35,014 nucleotides of DNA from Thermoanaerobaculales bacterium (GTDB lineage: Bacteria; Acidobacteriota; Thermoanaerobaculia; Thermoanaerobaculales; Sulfomarinibacteraceae), in the NCBI GenBank assembly GCA_025456145.1, contig JALOLD010000034.1:1-35014 (forward strand), given 5' to 3'. Below, one piece after another: positions 16,897-27,162 of the stretch; the first letter of the stretch is position 1; every line of letters starts with the position of its first letter. Under the pieces are notes generated by a model, which saw nothing but the letters and a program-made list of their open reading frames with translations, had not been told where the DNA came from and ran no database searches. The position numbers were made by a program, and so were the translations under genes.

Positions 16897-19800
16897 CTAC
16901 TCCTCCGCCACCTCCAGCCGGTGGCCCGCCGAGTAGGCGGTGAACTCGGGGGCGTACATGCTCTGCAGGGTGGCGGGGCCGACCTTGAACGAGCCGGCCA
17001 TGTTGGCGCGGAGGCGATAGGAGAACGTGTACTCGCCGGCCGGCAGCCACTCGAAGAAGAAGTTGGCCCCCGAGTCGCGGACCTCCTCGTACCAGCCGAT
17101 GCCGAGGTCCCACTTGTACTGCGAGTGGAGGGTCTCGGGCTCGAAGCCGGCGCCGCGCGGGTCGCGCAGGTGGACGTACTCGGCGGCGTGCTTGGCGCTG
17201 ATCGAGAGATGGACCTCGACCTGGTCGCCGGCGGCGACCGTCTCGCCGTCGGCGAGCGGCCGGAGCACCCAGCGGGCGCCGTCGTTGAAGCGCCGGAAGT
17301 ACTGCCTCGTCACGGCAAAGAGGTCTCCCCTCGCCTCCTCCGGCAGCTTCTCGGTCGAGAAGTGCCAGGTCGCCGAGGCGAAGGCGAAGCCCTTCGACGA
17401 CTTCTCGACGACGACGGTGGACATGGTCTCGGGGTCGATCTCGGGGCCGGGGACGACGACCCGGTTGCGGGCGCCGGTGTACGTGTCGGGCTCGAAGACC
17501 ATCTCGGTGACCCGCGGCCCGACGGTGACGGTGGCGTTCTCGCGGACACCGAGACCGTCCTCGTGCTCGAGGTAGTGGACCAGCGAGGAGATCACCTCGG
17601 CGGTGGAGCGGGTCGACGACCAGTGGTTGAGCTTCTTGTTGAGCAGCAGCCACTGGACGAGTCCGTGCCGTCGCTCGTCGGCCGGGTCGAGCTCCGAGAG
17701 CACGCGCAGCGCGAAGGCGTGGGTCTCGATGGTGTCGTTGTACCAGAGCCAGGCGCGGTCCTCGGGCGCCCAGTAGGTGCCGAGGTCGCGCTCGCTCTTC
17801 GCCGTGTCCATTACCGCGTCGAAGACCAGCACGGCGTCGTCGTGGCGGCCGGCCCGCTCCAGGGTCAGCGCGAGATAGCCCTTGAGCAGCGGCGAGTGCT
17901 CTCGCCAGTGGCGGAAGCTGAAGTCGAGCATCGTCCTGCGCTCGTCGTCGGTGAAGACCCCGCCGGTCCAGCTCTCGTCGGGGTAGCTGGAGAGCACGAA
18001 GTTGAGGTAGGTGATGAACTCCCAGCAGCAGTCGAGGCCCATCATCATGTGGACCAGCTCGTCGACGTAGTGCCGGTGCAGATAGGCCCAGGCGCGGACC
18101 ACCGCGTCCTTGGGCACGTCGACGCCGAACTCCAGCCCCTTGGAGAAGCCGTAGAGGATGTACAGGGTCATGTAGGGCGACGGCGGCCCGCCCGGCCACC
18201 AGGGGAAGGCGCCGAGCGAGGTCTGGGCCTTCTCGAGCTTGGCCAGCGCGGCGTCGCGCTCGGCGCGGGCGATCCGCGGGTCGAGCACCTTGACGAGGTC
18301 GTCGACGTCCTCGTCGCTGCCGCGCGAGGTGGCGAGCCACGGCGTCTCCTCGAGGGCCATCCGGCGGTTGGGGTCGGCGGCGTCCCAGGTCTCGAGCCGG
18401 GTGTCGCGCACGGCGAGCTTGGCGGCCATCGAGGCCACCGCCGGGTACTCCTCGAAGACGCTCGAGACGATCCCGGTCGAGAGGAAGCGGTTGAGGGTCT
18501 GCTCGGTGCACTCGTAGGGGTAGTTGACCAGGTATGGCAGGGCGTTGAGCACCGAGTAGAAGAGCTGGGCGTCGACGGTGACGACGAGCTGGTCGTGGAT
18601 CAGGCTCGGATCGTCACCCGCCGCCATGTCGGCGAAATGGAGCTCGCGCCGGTCGGCGTCGCGCAGGGTGACGAAGCGCGACTGGGCGAGGTGCATCCGT
18701 CCCGGGAGGACCGGCAGCGGCCGCAGCTCGCCGTCGGAGAAGTCGCCGGCCCGCGCCGTCACCTTGAAGGCGACCGTGCCGATCCTCGGCGGCGCCGTCA
18801 CCGGAAAGCTCAGATTCGCGCCGGCCCCGGGCTCCACGGTGAAGGGCACGCCGGTGGAGGCCCCGGCGCTCAGCCCGAAGAGCGGCCGCAGATCCTCGCC
18901 GGTCTCGGGGTCCGAGATCTCGAAGTCGAGGACGCCCGACAGGGGCGTCTCGCCCGCGTTGTTGACCACGACCTTGATCGCCGCCGTGTCGCCCTCGCGG
19001 AGGAAGCGCGGCAGGTAGGGCCGGACCATCAGCTCCTTGACGCTCCTCGTCGTGCGGTGGGCCGAGCCGCCGCGCAGGTCGTTGGTCAGGGCGTGGACCC
19101 AGACGTTCCACTCGGTCACCGAGTCCGGCACCTCGAACTCGATCACCGCCGAGCCGTCCGGCTCGAGCAGCAGGTGGGGCTCGAAGAACGCGGTCTCGGA
19201 GAAGTCCGAGCGCAGCTCGACCTCGCCATCGCCAGCGGATGGGCCGGTCATTTCGAGCTTGGCCTCCTCGTTCTCCCCGAGGCTCTCCATCGGCATATCG
19301 GCGAGAACGGCCTCGTCGGTCGAGGCCGGGGCCGGCGCAGCCTGGCGCGCGGCGTCCATCTCCAGGCCCTCGGCCATGCTCATCTTGGCGGCGTAGACCC
19401 GGCCGCGGACCCCCGGGCCGCCGACGCCGTAGCCCGAGATCGTCTTGAGCCGGTCGCCGTGCAGCCCCGGGTAGCCGGGCAGCGAGCCGAGGCCGTACCC
19501 TGCCTGCCACACCGGGTGGGCGACGCCGAGGCTCGCCCAGGCGCTCGACACCCCGGTTCGTATCGGGTAGAGCGAGGCGACGCTCGGCGGCGTGTAGGGC
19601 GCGAAGATGTCGAGCGACCGGTCGTACATCGTGGCGAGAAGCTCGGCCGAGGCGGCGTCGACCAGCGCCTCGTCGTGCCCGCGGACGGTCACCCGGAAGG
19701 TCTCGGCGGTCCCCGGCCGGAGGCGGTCGCGGAAGGTCGCGAAGCCGACCTCGAGCTCCCGGTCGGTCCACGGCACGATCAGCGCCGCGGAGCGCTCGAC

Positions 19801-22800
19801 GAGCTGGAAGTCGCGCACCAGCTTTAGGGTCACCCCGAAGCCGCCCCGATCGGCATTGGTGATCGGGAGCTCGACGACGCCGCTGCGGCCGGGCGCGATC
19901 TCGCGCCGCTCGACCCGCCGGCCGTCGCGGTGGATCTCGAGCACCATCTGCTGGGCGGTCAGCCCGGTGTGGACGAGCAGCCGGGCGGTGCCGCCGACCT
20001 CGACCGAGCCCCGCTCGAAGGCGAGCAGCATCGGCAGGCGGACCGGCGTCCGCTGGCGCCCCACGACGACGAGCTGCTCATCGGTGGTGTACTCGGCGCC
20101 GAAGTCGTCCTTGGTGGTGTAGACCAGCCGGTAGGCCCCCGGCGCGAGCCCGGGGAGGTCGATCTCGGCGGCCCCGTCCTCGCCGTGGCGCAGCGTGCCG
20201 GCCGCCGCCTCGCGCCCCTCCTCCCAGGTCGCCAGCACCGCGCGCGGGTCGTAGCTCGTCTCCCAGCGGGGAGGCAGCGCGTCGCCGGGGCTCGCGAAGG
20301 TCTGGTCTTCCGGCCGGATCGGCCGCACGAGATCGGCCGGCATCGGCGCCTCGGCGGGTTGGGCCAGGGCGAGGAGCCGCCACGCCGCCGCGCCGGCCCG
20401 CGGCGCGCCGTCGAGGTCCGAGCGGACGACCCGCAGGGTCGAGGGGATGTGCTCGGAGAGGTAGCCGAGATCGGACGAGACCGTTGCCTCGACCGCGACG
20501 AAGCCGAGCCGGAAGGCCCGCTCGGCGGAGCGGGTCTCGCCGCCTTCGTCGGTCACGTCGACCGACAGCCGGTAGCGGTAGGTCACGCCGTCGGCGGCCT
20601 CGCGCTCGTCGGCGGCCGGCGTGAAGGAGACCTCGAACGAGCCCTGCTCGTCGAGCCCGCCGCTGCCCGAGGCGACGAGCTGGCTCTCGGTGACCGGCGA
20701 CGGGTACCACCAGGACCACCACCTCGGCCATACCGGCTCGCGGGTCACCCGCCAGGCGACCTCGCCGCTGACCACCGGCAGACCGAAGTAGTAGCGGACG
20801 CTGCCCCGGAGCGCCGCGGGCCGGTTGAGCCGGAGCGCCTCGGCCGGGTCGTCGATGGCGACCTCGAAGGTCGGCCGCTTGTACTCCTCGACGCGGATCG
20901 GCGCGGTCCCGCCGTAGGAGGTCTCGAGGCGCCAGCGGCCGAGCAGCCGGCCGGCCGGGATCGCGAAGGTCGCCGACGCCGAGCCGAAGCCGTTGGTGGT
21001 CAGCGTCGTCTCCTCGACCAGGTCGGAGTTGGCGTCGAAGAGGCGCACCGCGATCTCGGTGTCGGGAAGGGTCCGGTAGCGCGAGCTCTCGCCCCCGCCC
21101 GAGTAGGCGACGACCTTGAAGTGGAGCTCCTGCTGGGGCCGGTAGACCGATCGGTCGGTGTAGACCAGGGTCGAGGTGTGCTCCGGTCGCGTCGGCTCGT
21201 CCCAGCGGTGCAGGCCCCGGAGGTCGAAGGCGAGGTCCTCGCCGGTCGAGGCGAGCAGGAAGTGGCGCTCGTGGTTCCACCCGCCCTGGCTGAAGTGGAC
21301 CCGCCCGCCGGGACCGGTACGCCGGGTCGCGATCCGGCGGTGGCCGCCCCGCCAGTCGAAGCGGTAGAGCTCGACGAGCACGCCCTCGAGCGCCTCGCCG
21401 GTCGGGCCCGATCGCGCGGTCACGTCGTAGCCGTCGTCGGCCCGCTCGCTGACCAGCACGAGGTCCGTGCGAAGGTGGTTGAGGGCCTGGAGCTGGTTGG
21501 CGCTGTCGGCGAAGTCGCGGCGCGCGGAGGCGACGACGAGGTAGGCGCCCGGCCCGGGCAGCGGCGGCGTGGTGTAGCTGACGTGGTTGCGGAAGTCCGG
21601 GGTCGGCGGCAGCTCGACCGACCACTCGGCGGCCGGCGTCCCGGCGGCCATGATCTCCGGGATCTCGCGGTGGCCCGGCAGGAGGTTGTAGTCCTCGGAG
21701 GCGAGGATCCGGCCGACCAGGTCGTAGGGGTAGGCCCGTAGGTGGAGCCGCTCGAGGTTTTTCGAGGTGATCTGGACCGACCGCCGGTCGGCGCCGTCGG
21801 CCTGCATCGCGGCGAGGCTATAGCTCGGCGCCTCGATCTCGGAAACGGTGTGGGCGCAGCGCTGTCCGCCGATCGACGACGGGTGGCGGTCGCGGCCGGC
21901 GACCGCGGCGGCGTGGGCCCGGATCAGCGCATCCGGGGCGTCCTCGGCCTGGATCAGCTCGGCGAGCAGCGACTGGCCCATCGACCACCACTCGAGGCTC
22001 GGGTCGAAGCCGGTCTGGACCGCCTCGAGATGACGGCGGATCGCTTCGCGGTCGTGCCGGTTGTCGAAGGCGTCGTTGAGCCGGCGCAGGCGCTCGAGCC
22101 GCGCCTCGTGGGCCGCCTCGGGTCGGCCCGCCCGGCGGTGCCAGCTCTCCAGGTCGTCGAGCAGGGCGCCGATCTTCTCGAGGGGATGAACTTCAGCCGA
22201 ACCGAGGTCGAGGCCGCCTGACGCCGTCGGATCGCCCTCGAGCAGGGTGTCGAAGTCGAGCCGGAAGGTCTCGTTCTCCTGGTCCGGCCGCCAAAGGGCG
22301 GTGTCGGCGAGCAGCTCGACCCACAGATAGGTGACGGCATCGCGCAGCGTGCCGCGGATCCGCGGCGGGTAGCTGTTCTGCTCGATGTACCGCGACAGCT
22401 CGCCGAGGCTCTCGGCGCCCCAGCTCTCACGCCGGGACCAGACCTCGGCGAAGGCGGCGTTCGACGCCTCGACGATCTGGTCGACGTCCCACTTCTTGAG
22501 GTCGAGCTCGCCCGCGGTCTCGATCCGCTCGCGCTGGCGGATCTCCCACGAGTAGGCGTGAACGTAGGTCGCCAGCGAGTGGGCGTAGTAGAGCTGGAGC
22601 ACCGCGCGCGACACCTCGTCCTTGGGCCACGGCGTCTCCTTGAGAAACCGCACCGCGGTCTCATAGCCGTGCAGGGCGCTGCGCAGCTTGACCTGCTCGA
22701 CGATGGCGCGGGTCTGCTCCCCGGCGTCGCCCACGGTCTCGGCCCGGGCCCGGATCCTCCCGACCGCCTCGAAGGCCGCCTCGTACTTCTGCTCGTTCTG

Positions 22801-22983
22801 CAGGCGTTGGACCTCGTCCCAGCTCACCTCGCCCTCCGTCGCGACGACCCCCTCGGGCGGGACCGGCCCTCCATTGTCCCCCGGCCCGGCGAGCAGGCGC
22901 TGGCCGACGAGGAGCGCAGCGGTGAGCAGGACGGCGGCGATGATGATCCGGGCGGCGCGGCGGGTGGCGTGGTGGTGGTGCAT
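16897..22983 (-). CDS. Bacterial alpha-2-macroglobulin with thioester
   Basis: This encodes 2028 residues. The N-terminus (RRAARIIIAAVLLTAALLVG) is an uncleaved anchor or signal sequence without a lipobox Cys, so the protein is probably held at the inner membrane facing the periplasm. Residues to about 550 are helical and family-specific. MG domains follow, with phrases such as LVYTDRSVYRPQQELHFKVV, then a low-complexity stretch near residues 1200-1250 (AARQAAPAPASTDEAV) that may act as bait region, then the conserved TEWNVWVHALTND. The thioester motif is YPYECTEQ with C1492 and Q1495. Later come the thioester-domain helices and a C-terminal receptor-like domain. Family members trap attacking proteases through the thioester. 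The usual PBP1C partner gene is not beside it; the sensor gene lies 77 bases downstream on the same strand and may be cotranscribed. Confidence 0.9.
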   Translation of the reverse strand: MHHHHATRRAARIIIAAVLLTAALLVGQRLLAGPGDNGGPVPPEGVVATEGEVSWDEVQRLQNEQKYEAAFEAVGRIRARAETVGDAGEQTRAIVEQVKLRSALHGYETAVRFLKETPWPKDEVSRAVLQLYYAHSLATYVHAYSWEIRQRERIETAGELDLKKWDVDQIVEASNAAFAEVWSRRESWGAESLGELSRYIEQNSYPPRIRGTLRDAVTYLWVELLADTALWRPDQENETFRLDFDTLLEGDPTASGGLDLGSAEVHPLEKIGALLDDLESWHRRAGRPEAAHEARLERLRRLNDAFDNRHDREAIRRHLEAVQTGFDPSLEWWSMGQSLLAELIQAEDAPDALIRAHAAAVAGRDRHPSSIGGQRCAHTVSEIEAPSYSLAAMQADGADRRSVQITSKNLERLHLRAYPYDLVGRILASEDYNLLPGHREIPEIMAAGTPAAEWSVELPPTPDFRNHVSYTTPPLPGPGAYLVVASARRDFADSANQLQALNHLRTDLVLVSERADDGYDVTARSGPTGEALEGVLVELYRFDWRGGHRRIATRRTGPGGRVHFSQGGWNHERHFLLASTGEDLAFDLRGLHRWDEPTRPEHTSTLVYTDRSVYRPQQELHFKVVAYSGGGESSRYRTLPDTEIAVRLFDANSDLVEETTLTTNGFGSASATFAIPAGRLLGRWRLETSYGGTAPIRVEEYKRPTFEVAIDDPAEALRLNRPAALRGSVRYYFGLPVVSGEVAWRVTREPVWPRWWSWWYPSPVTESQLVASGSGGLDEQGSFEVSFTPAADEREAADGVTYRYRLSVDVTDEGGETRSAERAFRLGFVAVEATVSSDLGYLSEHIPSTLRVVRSDLDGAPRAGAAAWRLLALAQPAEAPMPADLVRPIRPEDQTFASPGDALPPRWETSYDPRAVLATWEEGREAAAGTLRHGEDGAAEIDLPGLAPGAYRLVYTTKDDFGAEYTTDEQLVVVGRQRTPVRLPMLLAFERGSVEVGGTARLLVHTGLTAQQMVLEIHRDGRRVERREIAPGRSGVVELPITNADRGGFGVTLKLVRDFQLVERSAALIVPWTDRELEVGFATFRDRLRPGTAETFRVTVRGHDEALVDAASAELLATMYDRSLDIFAPYTPPSVASLYPIRTGVSSAWASLGVAHPVWQAGYGLGSLPGYPGLHGDRLKTISGYGVGGPGVRGRVYAAKMSMAEGLEMDAARQAAPAPASTDEAVLADMPMESLGENEEAKLEMTGPSAGDGEVELRSDFSETAFFEPHLLLEPDGSAVIEFEVPDSVTEWNVWVHALTNDLRGGSAHRTTRSVKELMVRPYLPRFLREGDTAAIKVVVNNAGETPLSGVLDFEISDPETGEDLRPLFGLSAGASTGVPFTVEPGAGANLSFPVTAPPRIGTVAFKVTARAGDFSDGELRPLPVLPGRMHLAQSRFVTLRDADRRELHFADMAAGDDPSLIHDQLVVTVDAQLFYSVLNALPYLVNYPYECTEQTLNRFLSTGIVSSVFEEYPAVASMAAKLAVRDTRLETWDAADPNRRMALEETPWLATSRGSDEDVDDLVKVLDPRIARAERDAALAKLEKAQTSLGAFPWWPGGPPSPYMTLYILYGFSKGLEFGVDVPKDAVVRAWAYLHRHYVDELVHMMMGLDCCWEFITYLNFVLSSYPDESWTGGVFTDDERRTMLDFSFRHWREHSPLLKGYLALTLERAGRHDDAVLVFDAVMDTAKSERDLGTYWAPEDRAWLWYNDTIETHAFALRVLSELDPADERRHGLVQWLLLNKKLNHWSSTRSTAEVISSLVHYLEHEDGLGVRENATVTVGPRVTEMVFEPDTYTGARNRVVVPGPEIDPETMSTVVVEKSSKGFAFASATWHFSTEKLPEEARGDLFAVTRQYFRRFNDGARWVLRPLADGETVAAGDQVEVHLSISAKHAAEYVHLRDPRGAGFEPETLHSQYKWDLGIGWYEEVRDSGANFFFEWLPAGEYTFSYRLRANMAGSFKVGPATLQSMYAPEFTAYSAGHRLEVAEE

Positions 22984-23153
22984 GGCACCAGTTTAGACAC
23001 GAATCGAGCTCGGAAGTTCCAGCGGCAGCGGCAGCCTCCGAACTCGGGTGATGTCCCTGTCGCTGACGCTGTCCCTGTTGCCGCCTCCGGGCGGGCAGTC
23101 AACGACCCCCCTAGCGAACCCGGGAGGGATTTCGTCGTACCATGGAGAGGCCG
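22984..23153. other. Divergent promoter region with short repeats
   Basis: The 170 bases separate the macroglobulin gene (minus) from the small secreted protein (plus). TAAACT-like and TACCAT-like boxes (TACCAT at 23138-23143) lie close to the two starts but lack good -35 partners. GTCCCTGT occurs twice (23053 and 23071), with related GCAGCGGCAGCCTCCG and TGCCGCCTCCGG segments beside it, a low-complexity patch of no known role. Confidence 0.35.
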
Positions 23154-23651
23154 ATGCGGATCCTCATCACGTCTCTGGTCGCCCTGATCGCGTTGCCGGC
23201 AGCCGCCGGCGACGGAGGCTTCAGCCTCCACCTCGCCGAGATGGACTTCACGGCGGCGGCGTCGCCATCCGCCGATGGGCTCCCTGACCTCGCGACCGAC
23301 GACGTTCCCGCCGAGCGAGCCGAGGTGCTCGCCTTCACCGCGGCGCTGCGCCCCCTCGACGCCGCCGAGCGGACGCGGGCGCTCTGGGACTCCGACCTCG
23401 GCCGGGTCCAGCTCGCCCTCGCCGCGGAGCAGTCGATGCTCGGCCGCGAGGGCCTGGTCAACGGCGGGCGGATGGCCGGGGTCGGGCTGGCCACCGCCGG
23501 TCTCGGCGACGGCGACCCCAACGGCGCCCTGGGGCTGATGCTCGGCCGTCACCGTTGGGCCGAGATGAACGCCAACCAGAAGGTCCAGGCGACCGTCGAG
23601 GTCTCGATCCTCGCCGCGCTCATCTACTTCATGGCCTCGTACGCCGACTGA
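23154..23651 (+). CDS. Small exported protein of unknown function
   Basis: This encodes 165 residues from the ATG at 23154, which has GGAGAGG directly upstream; an ATG at 23142 would add four residues without a ribosome site. A signal peptide (MRILITSLVALIALPAAAG) is followed by an Ala- and Asp-rich mature part predicted mostly helical (AERAEVLAFTAALRPLDAAE, RVQLALAAEQSMLG). A C-terminal hydrophobic segment (VEVSILAALIYFMASYAD) may be a membrane tail. Glycine-rich GGRMAGVGLATAGLGDGD is in the centre. The family was not recognised. The gene is alone on its strand, diverging from the macroglobulin gene and converging on the hybrid kinase gene, with a CCCGG/CCGGG stem right after its stop. Confidence 0.65.
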   Translation: MRILITSLVALIALPAAAGDGGFSLHLAEMDFTAAASPSADGLPDLATDDVPAERAEVLAFTAALRPLDAAERTRALWDSDLGRVQLALAAEQSMLGREGLVNGGRMAGVGLATAGLGDGDPNGALGLMLGRHRWAEMNANQKVQATVEVSILAALIYFMASYAD

Positions 23652-23668
23652 CCCGGTTCACCCCCGGG
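23652..23668 (+). terminator. Stem directly after small exported gene
   Basis: CCCGG (23652-23656) and CCGGG (23664-23668) pair around a 7-base loop immediately after the stop codon. There is no T-tract, so termination here is uncertain. Confidence 0.25.
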
Positions 23669-23729
23669 CGCGCCGAATCCAGCGTCTGCTGCGATGGTCG
23701 AGGAGGCCGGGGGGCCAGCGTCTCGGCGC

Positions 23730-25700
23730 TCACGACGGCACGGGCTCGAGGGCGCCGCGGATCGCGTCGAACAGGGCCGACAGCCGATAGGGCTTGTGGA
23801 GGAAGGTCAGGGCGCCGGGGAAGACCGAGAGGTCGACCGAGGGGTCGCCGGTGGAGACGATCACCTTCACCCCCGGGTCGAGGGCCCGCAGCTCCTGCAT
23901 CACCCGCGCGCCGTCGAGCCTGGGCAGCGTACGATCGAGGATCACCAGGTCGACGTCGGCGCGGTGCCCTCGGAAGGTCTCGAGCCCCTGCCGGCCGTCC
24001 GCGGCAGTCAGCACGGTGTAGCCGTGGCCTTCGAGGACCTCCCGGGTGAGGGCGGCGATCTCGGGCTCGTCCTCGATCACCAGGATCGTCTCCTCGCCCC
24101 TCCGGAAGGTCCGGGTCGGCCCCGAGTCGTCGGTTACCGGCCGCTCGCCGCGCGGGAGGTAGAGGTGGAAGACCGTGCCCTCACCCTCCGCGGTCTCGAT
24201 GTCGACCAGCCCGCGATGGTGGCGGACCACCACGTTGTAGACCATCGCCAGACCGAGCCCCTGACCCTTGCGGTCGCCCTTCTCCTTGGTCGTGAACAGG
24301 ATGTCGAAGGCCCGGTCGCGGACCTCGGGCGGCATCCCGGTTCCGGTGTCGCTCAGGGTGAGGTGGACCCAGGCGCCCGGCTCGAGGGTCAGTGGGCCCG
24401 CCGGCCCGGCGACGTGGTCGAATGCCTCGAGCCGCACGACGTCGCCCGCCTCGGCCCCCTTCTCCTCGATCGCCTGGACCGCGTTGATCCCGAGGTTGAC
24501 CAGCGCGTGGTAGATCGCCGAGGCGTCGCCGATCACGTGGAAGCGACCCTCCGGAATCAGCATCTCCTTGGCGATCAGCCGGTCGGTGGTCTCCTCGAGA
24601 ACCCGGAACGCCTCGGCGGCGACCGTGTGCAGGTCGAAGGTCTCCATCTCGAACGCGGTACGGCGGGTGAGCATCTGCAGCCCACGCACCAGATCGGCCG
24701 CCCTCCGGCACGACTGGAGGATGTTCGCGACCGCCCGGTCGCGAGCCGACCGGTCGCCGGCGGGCGCGAGCCCGAGGGCGTCCGCGGAGCCGACGATCGC
24801 GGCGAGGATGTTGTTGAAGTCGTGGGCCACGCCACCGGCGAGCGTGCCCAGCGAGTCCATGCGCTGGCGGAGGCTGAGCTGCTCCTCGAGCCGCTTGCGC
24901 TCGGAGATGTCGCGGACGATCGCCTGATGACTGCCGTCGGACAGCCTCTTCGACCGCATCTCGACGAGGGTCGTCGACCCGTCCTTCCGGGAGAGCTCCC
25001 GCTCCCGGATGACGGTCTCGCCGCGATCGAGGAGGTCGTAGCAGAGCGGGTCCCTGGCCAGCACCTCGGGCGCGAAGAGCAGCTCGAACGACCTCCCCAA
25101 CAGCTCGTCTCGGCGGTAGCCGGTCAGCTCGCAGGCCAGCTCGTTGACCTGCTGGAAGCCCCCCTCCCTGGTGCCGATGAAGATCGCGTCCGCCGCCTGC
25201 TCGAGGATCAGCAGGGCCCGTTCCTCGTTGGCGCGCAGCGCGTCCTGCAGCGCGAGGTTCGCGAGCTCGTGCTCGGTGACGTCCTGGACCGTGCCGGTGA
25301 TCAGCACCGGTCGTCCCTCCTCGTCGAGGGCGGCCTCGGCGAAGGAGTGGATGTACCTGATCTCGCCGTCGTTTTCGCGGCGAATCCGGAAGCGGATCTC
25401 GTACGGCGTGCCGTGCTCGATCAGATCGGCCAGCGCCCGGTCGAGCTCGGCCCGGTGCTCGGGGAGCGGCACCGACTTCACGATGTCGTAGGGCAGCGAG
25501 CGGTCCGGGCTCGGCGTCAGGCCGTAGATGCGGAAGGCCTCATCCGAGCCCCACATGACCCTGGTCACGAGGTCGAGCTCCCAGCTGCCGAGCCGGGCCA
25601 CCCGCTGGGCGCGCCGCAGCCTCGTCTCGCTCGGCGAGACCGGTCCACCCTGGTCGGACTCGTGCTCCTGCGAGCGTCTCATGCCTTCGCCACCGGTCAT
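23730..25700 (-). CDS. PAS-PAS hybrid histidine kinase with receiver domain
   Basis: This encodes 656 residues from the ATG at 25700, preceded by GGAGG; the reading frame beyond it is a shadow. There is no membrane helix, so it is a cytoplasmic sensor. A first PAS/PAC (about 25-155) has GSWELDLVTRVMWGSDEAFR and ITGTVQDVTE, and a second (about 165-285) has DAIFIGTREGGFQQVNE and IVRDISERKR. The HisKA site is GGVAHDFNNILAAI with H293, the NtrB-like AHDFNN type. The ATPase domain shows NLGINAVQAIEE, DTGTGMPP and GQGLGLAMVY. The C-terminal receiver has IEDEPEI, phosphoacceptor D589 in VILDRTLPRLDG, and FLHKPY. No output domain or separate response regulator is nearby, so phosphate likely passes to an unlinked partner, or the receiver tunes the kinase. 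Confidence 0.9.
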   Translation of the reverse strand: MTGGEGMRRSQEHESDQGGPVSPSETRLRRAQRVARLGSWELDLVTRVMWGSDEAFRIYGLTPSPDRSLPYDIVKSVPLPEHRAELDRALADLIEHGTPYEIRFRIRRENDGEIRYIHSFAEAALDEEGRPVLITGTVQDVTEHELANLALQDALRANEERALLILEQAADAIFIGTREGGFQQVNELACELTGYRRDELLGRSFELLFAPEVLARDPLCYDLLDRGETVIRERELSRKDGSTTLVEMRSKRLSDGSHQAIVRDISERKRLEEQLSLRQRMDSLGTLAGGVAHDFNNILAAIVGSADALGLAPAGDRSARDRAVANILQSCRRAADLVRGLQMLTRRTAFEMETFDLHTVAAEAFRVLEETTDRLIAKEMLIPEGRFHVIGDASAIYHALVNLGINAVQAIEEKGAEAGDVVRLEAFDHVAGPAGPLTLEPGAWVHLTLSDTGTGMPPEVRDRAFDILFTTKEKGDRKGQGLGLAMVYNVVVRHHRGLVDIETAEGEGTVFHLYLPRGERPVTDDSGPTRTFRRGEETILVIEDEPEIAALTREVLEGHGYTVLTAADGRQGLETFRGHRADVDLVILDRTLPRLDGARVMQELRALDPGVKVIVSTGDPSVDLSVFPGALTFLHKPYRLSALFDAIRGALEPVPS

Positions 25701-25836
25701 GATCCTCCGATGATAGCGCGGGCATTCCCGTCGCGCCCACCCTCCCGCCGCCCGGACCGGAGGGCGTCCGGAGCGGGCCTCCGTCCTGCTACCATCCGAC
25801 GAGGATCGAGATCGGGCCGACCCGGGAGAATCGCCG
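25701..25836. promoter_or_regulatory. Divergent promoter region, hybrid kinase and TPR gene
   Basis: Two -10-like boxes face away from each other. TATCAT on the minus strand (25710-25715) is nine bases before the kinase ATG, and TACCAT on the plus strand (25790-25795) is 41 bases before the TPR gene ATG. Neither has a clear -35. The arrangement could let one regulator control both genes. Confidence 0.3.
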
Positions 25837-27162
25837 ATGCACCGCCTGAGCCCCTCCGCCCTCGCCGCCCTCCTCCTCCTGGTCGCCGCCGGGCCGCCGG
25901 CCGCCGCCCAGTCGAGCTGGGAGAGCCGCACCCGAACCGGCGAGTACGCCTTCGCCGTCGGCGACGTCGAGCGCGCCGAGGCCGAGTTCCGGGCGGCCCT
26001 CGAGATCGCCCAGCGGCTGCCGCCCCCGGACCGCCGGCTCGAGACCAGCCTCGGCAACCTGGCGCGGCTGTACGAGCACGAGGGGCGGTTCACCGAAGCC
26101 CTCCCGATGTACCAGCTCGAGGTCGCGGCGGCCGAGGTGCGGCTCGGGCCGGACGACGCCGGCCTTCTCGACCCGCTGCTCGGTCTCGCCCGGGTCGCCG
26201 TCCCGACCGGCGACGTCCCGACCGCCGAGGCCGCCCTCGAGCGCTACCGGGCGATCGCCGACGCGACGGGTGCGGCCGACCCGGCTCAGCGCTGGATCGC
26301 CCTGGCGATGCTCGCGCGGACCGCGGCCCTCCAGGACCGCGACGAGGCCGCGGTCGGCTATCAGCGCGAGGCGGTCGCGGCGCTCGAGCAGGCGCGAGGG
26401 CCGACCGACGAGGAGCGCGCCACGGCGATCGAGACCCTCGCCCAGATGGAGCTCCAGCACGGCGACGCCGGCGCGGCCGAGGGGCTGCTCGACCGGGCGG
26501 CGATGCTGCGGGCGGCGGATGGCGGCGCCACGGCCGAGCTCTGGACGGCCGGCGCCCGCGCCGCCTTTGGCGCCGGCGAGCTCGAGGTCGCCGAGCGGCT
26601 CGCCGAGCGCGCGACGGCGGCGGCCCAAGCCGAGGGCAGCGACCCCGAGCCGGCCCGGAGGGTGCTCGCCGACGTCTCGTGGATGCGGGTACGGCGCGGC
26701 ACCGAGAGCCTCGGCGACCTCTACCTCGCCGCCGCGCCCGGCCCCGAGCTCGACCTGGCCTACGACCGGCTGCTCGCGGTCCACGGCGCCATCGACCGGG
26801 CCGCCGAGCCGGTCGCGGCGCGCGACAACCTGCTGCGGCTCGCGAGCGTCGCCGCGCTGCGCGGCGATGCCGTCGACAGCGCCCACTGGCAAAAGCTCGC
26901 CATCGACCTCGAGCGCGAGCTTGCGGGCGCCGACTCGGCGGAGGTACTCACGGCGCTCGAGAGCCTGGTCGGGCTCCACGTCGCGGCCGGTCGCCTCGCC
27001 GACGCGGTCACCGCCAACGCCTGGCTGATCGCCGCCGAGGAGGCGGCGTGGGGCTCCGAGAGCCCCCGGCTGCGACCGGCCCTCGAGCGGCAGCTCGAGC
27101 TGCTCACCCAGGCCGGCCTCAAGAAGGAGGCCAAGGCCCTCAAGAAGCGGCTGAAAGAACTA

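Noticed and set aside
13532..18511. A 1659-residue protein on the minus strand
   Set aside because: The part upstream of 16840 is Arg-rich antisense-type frame over the macroglobulin gene; the real protein begins at 16819.
22966..22983. Natural His-tag (MHHHH) suggesting a vector-derived sequence
   Set aside because: The four His are followed directly by a native-looking basic and hydrophobic anchor, and no vector sequence surrounds them.
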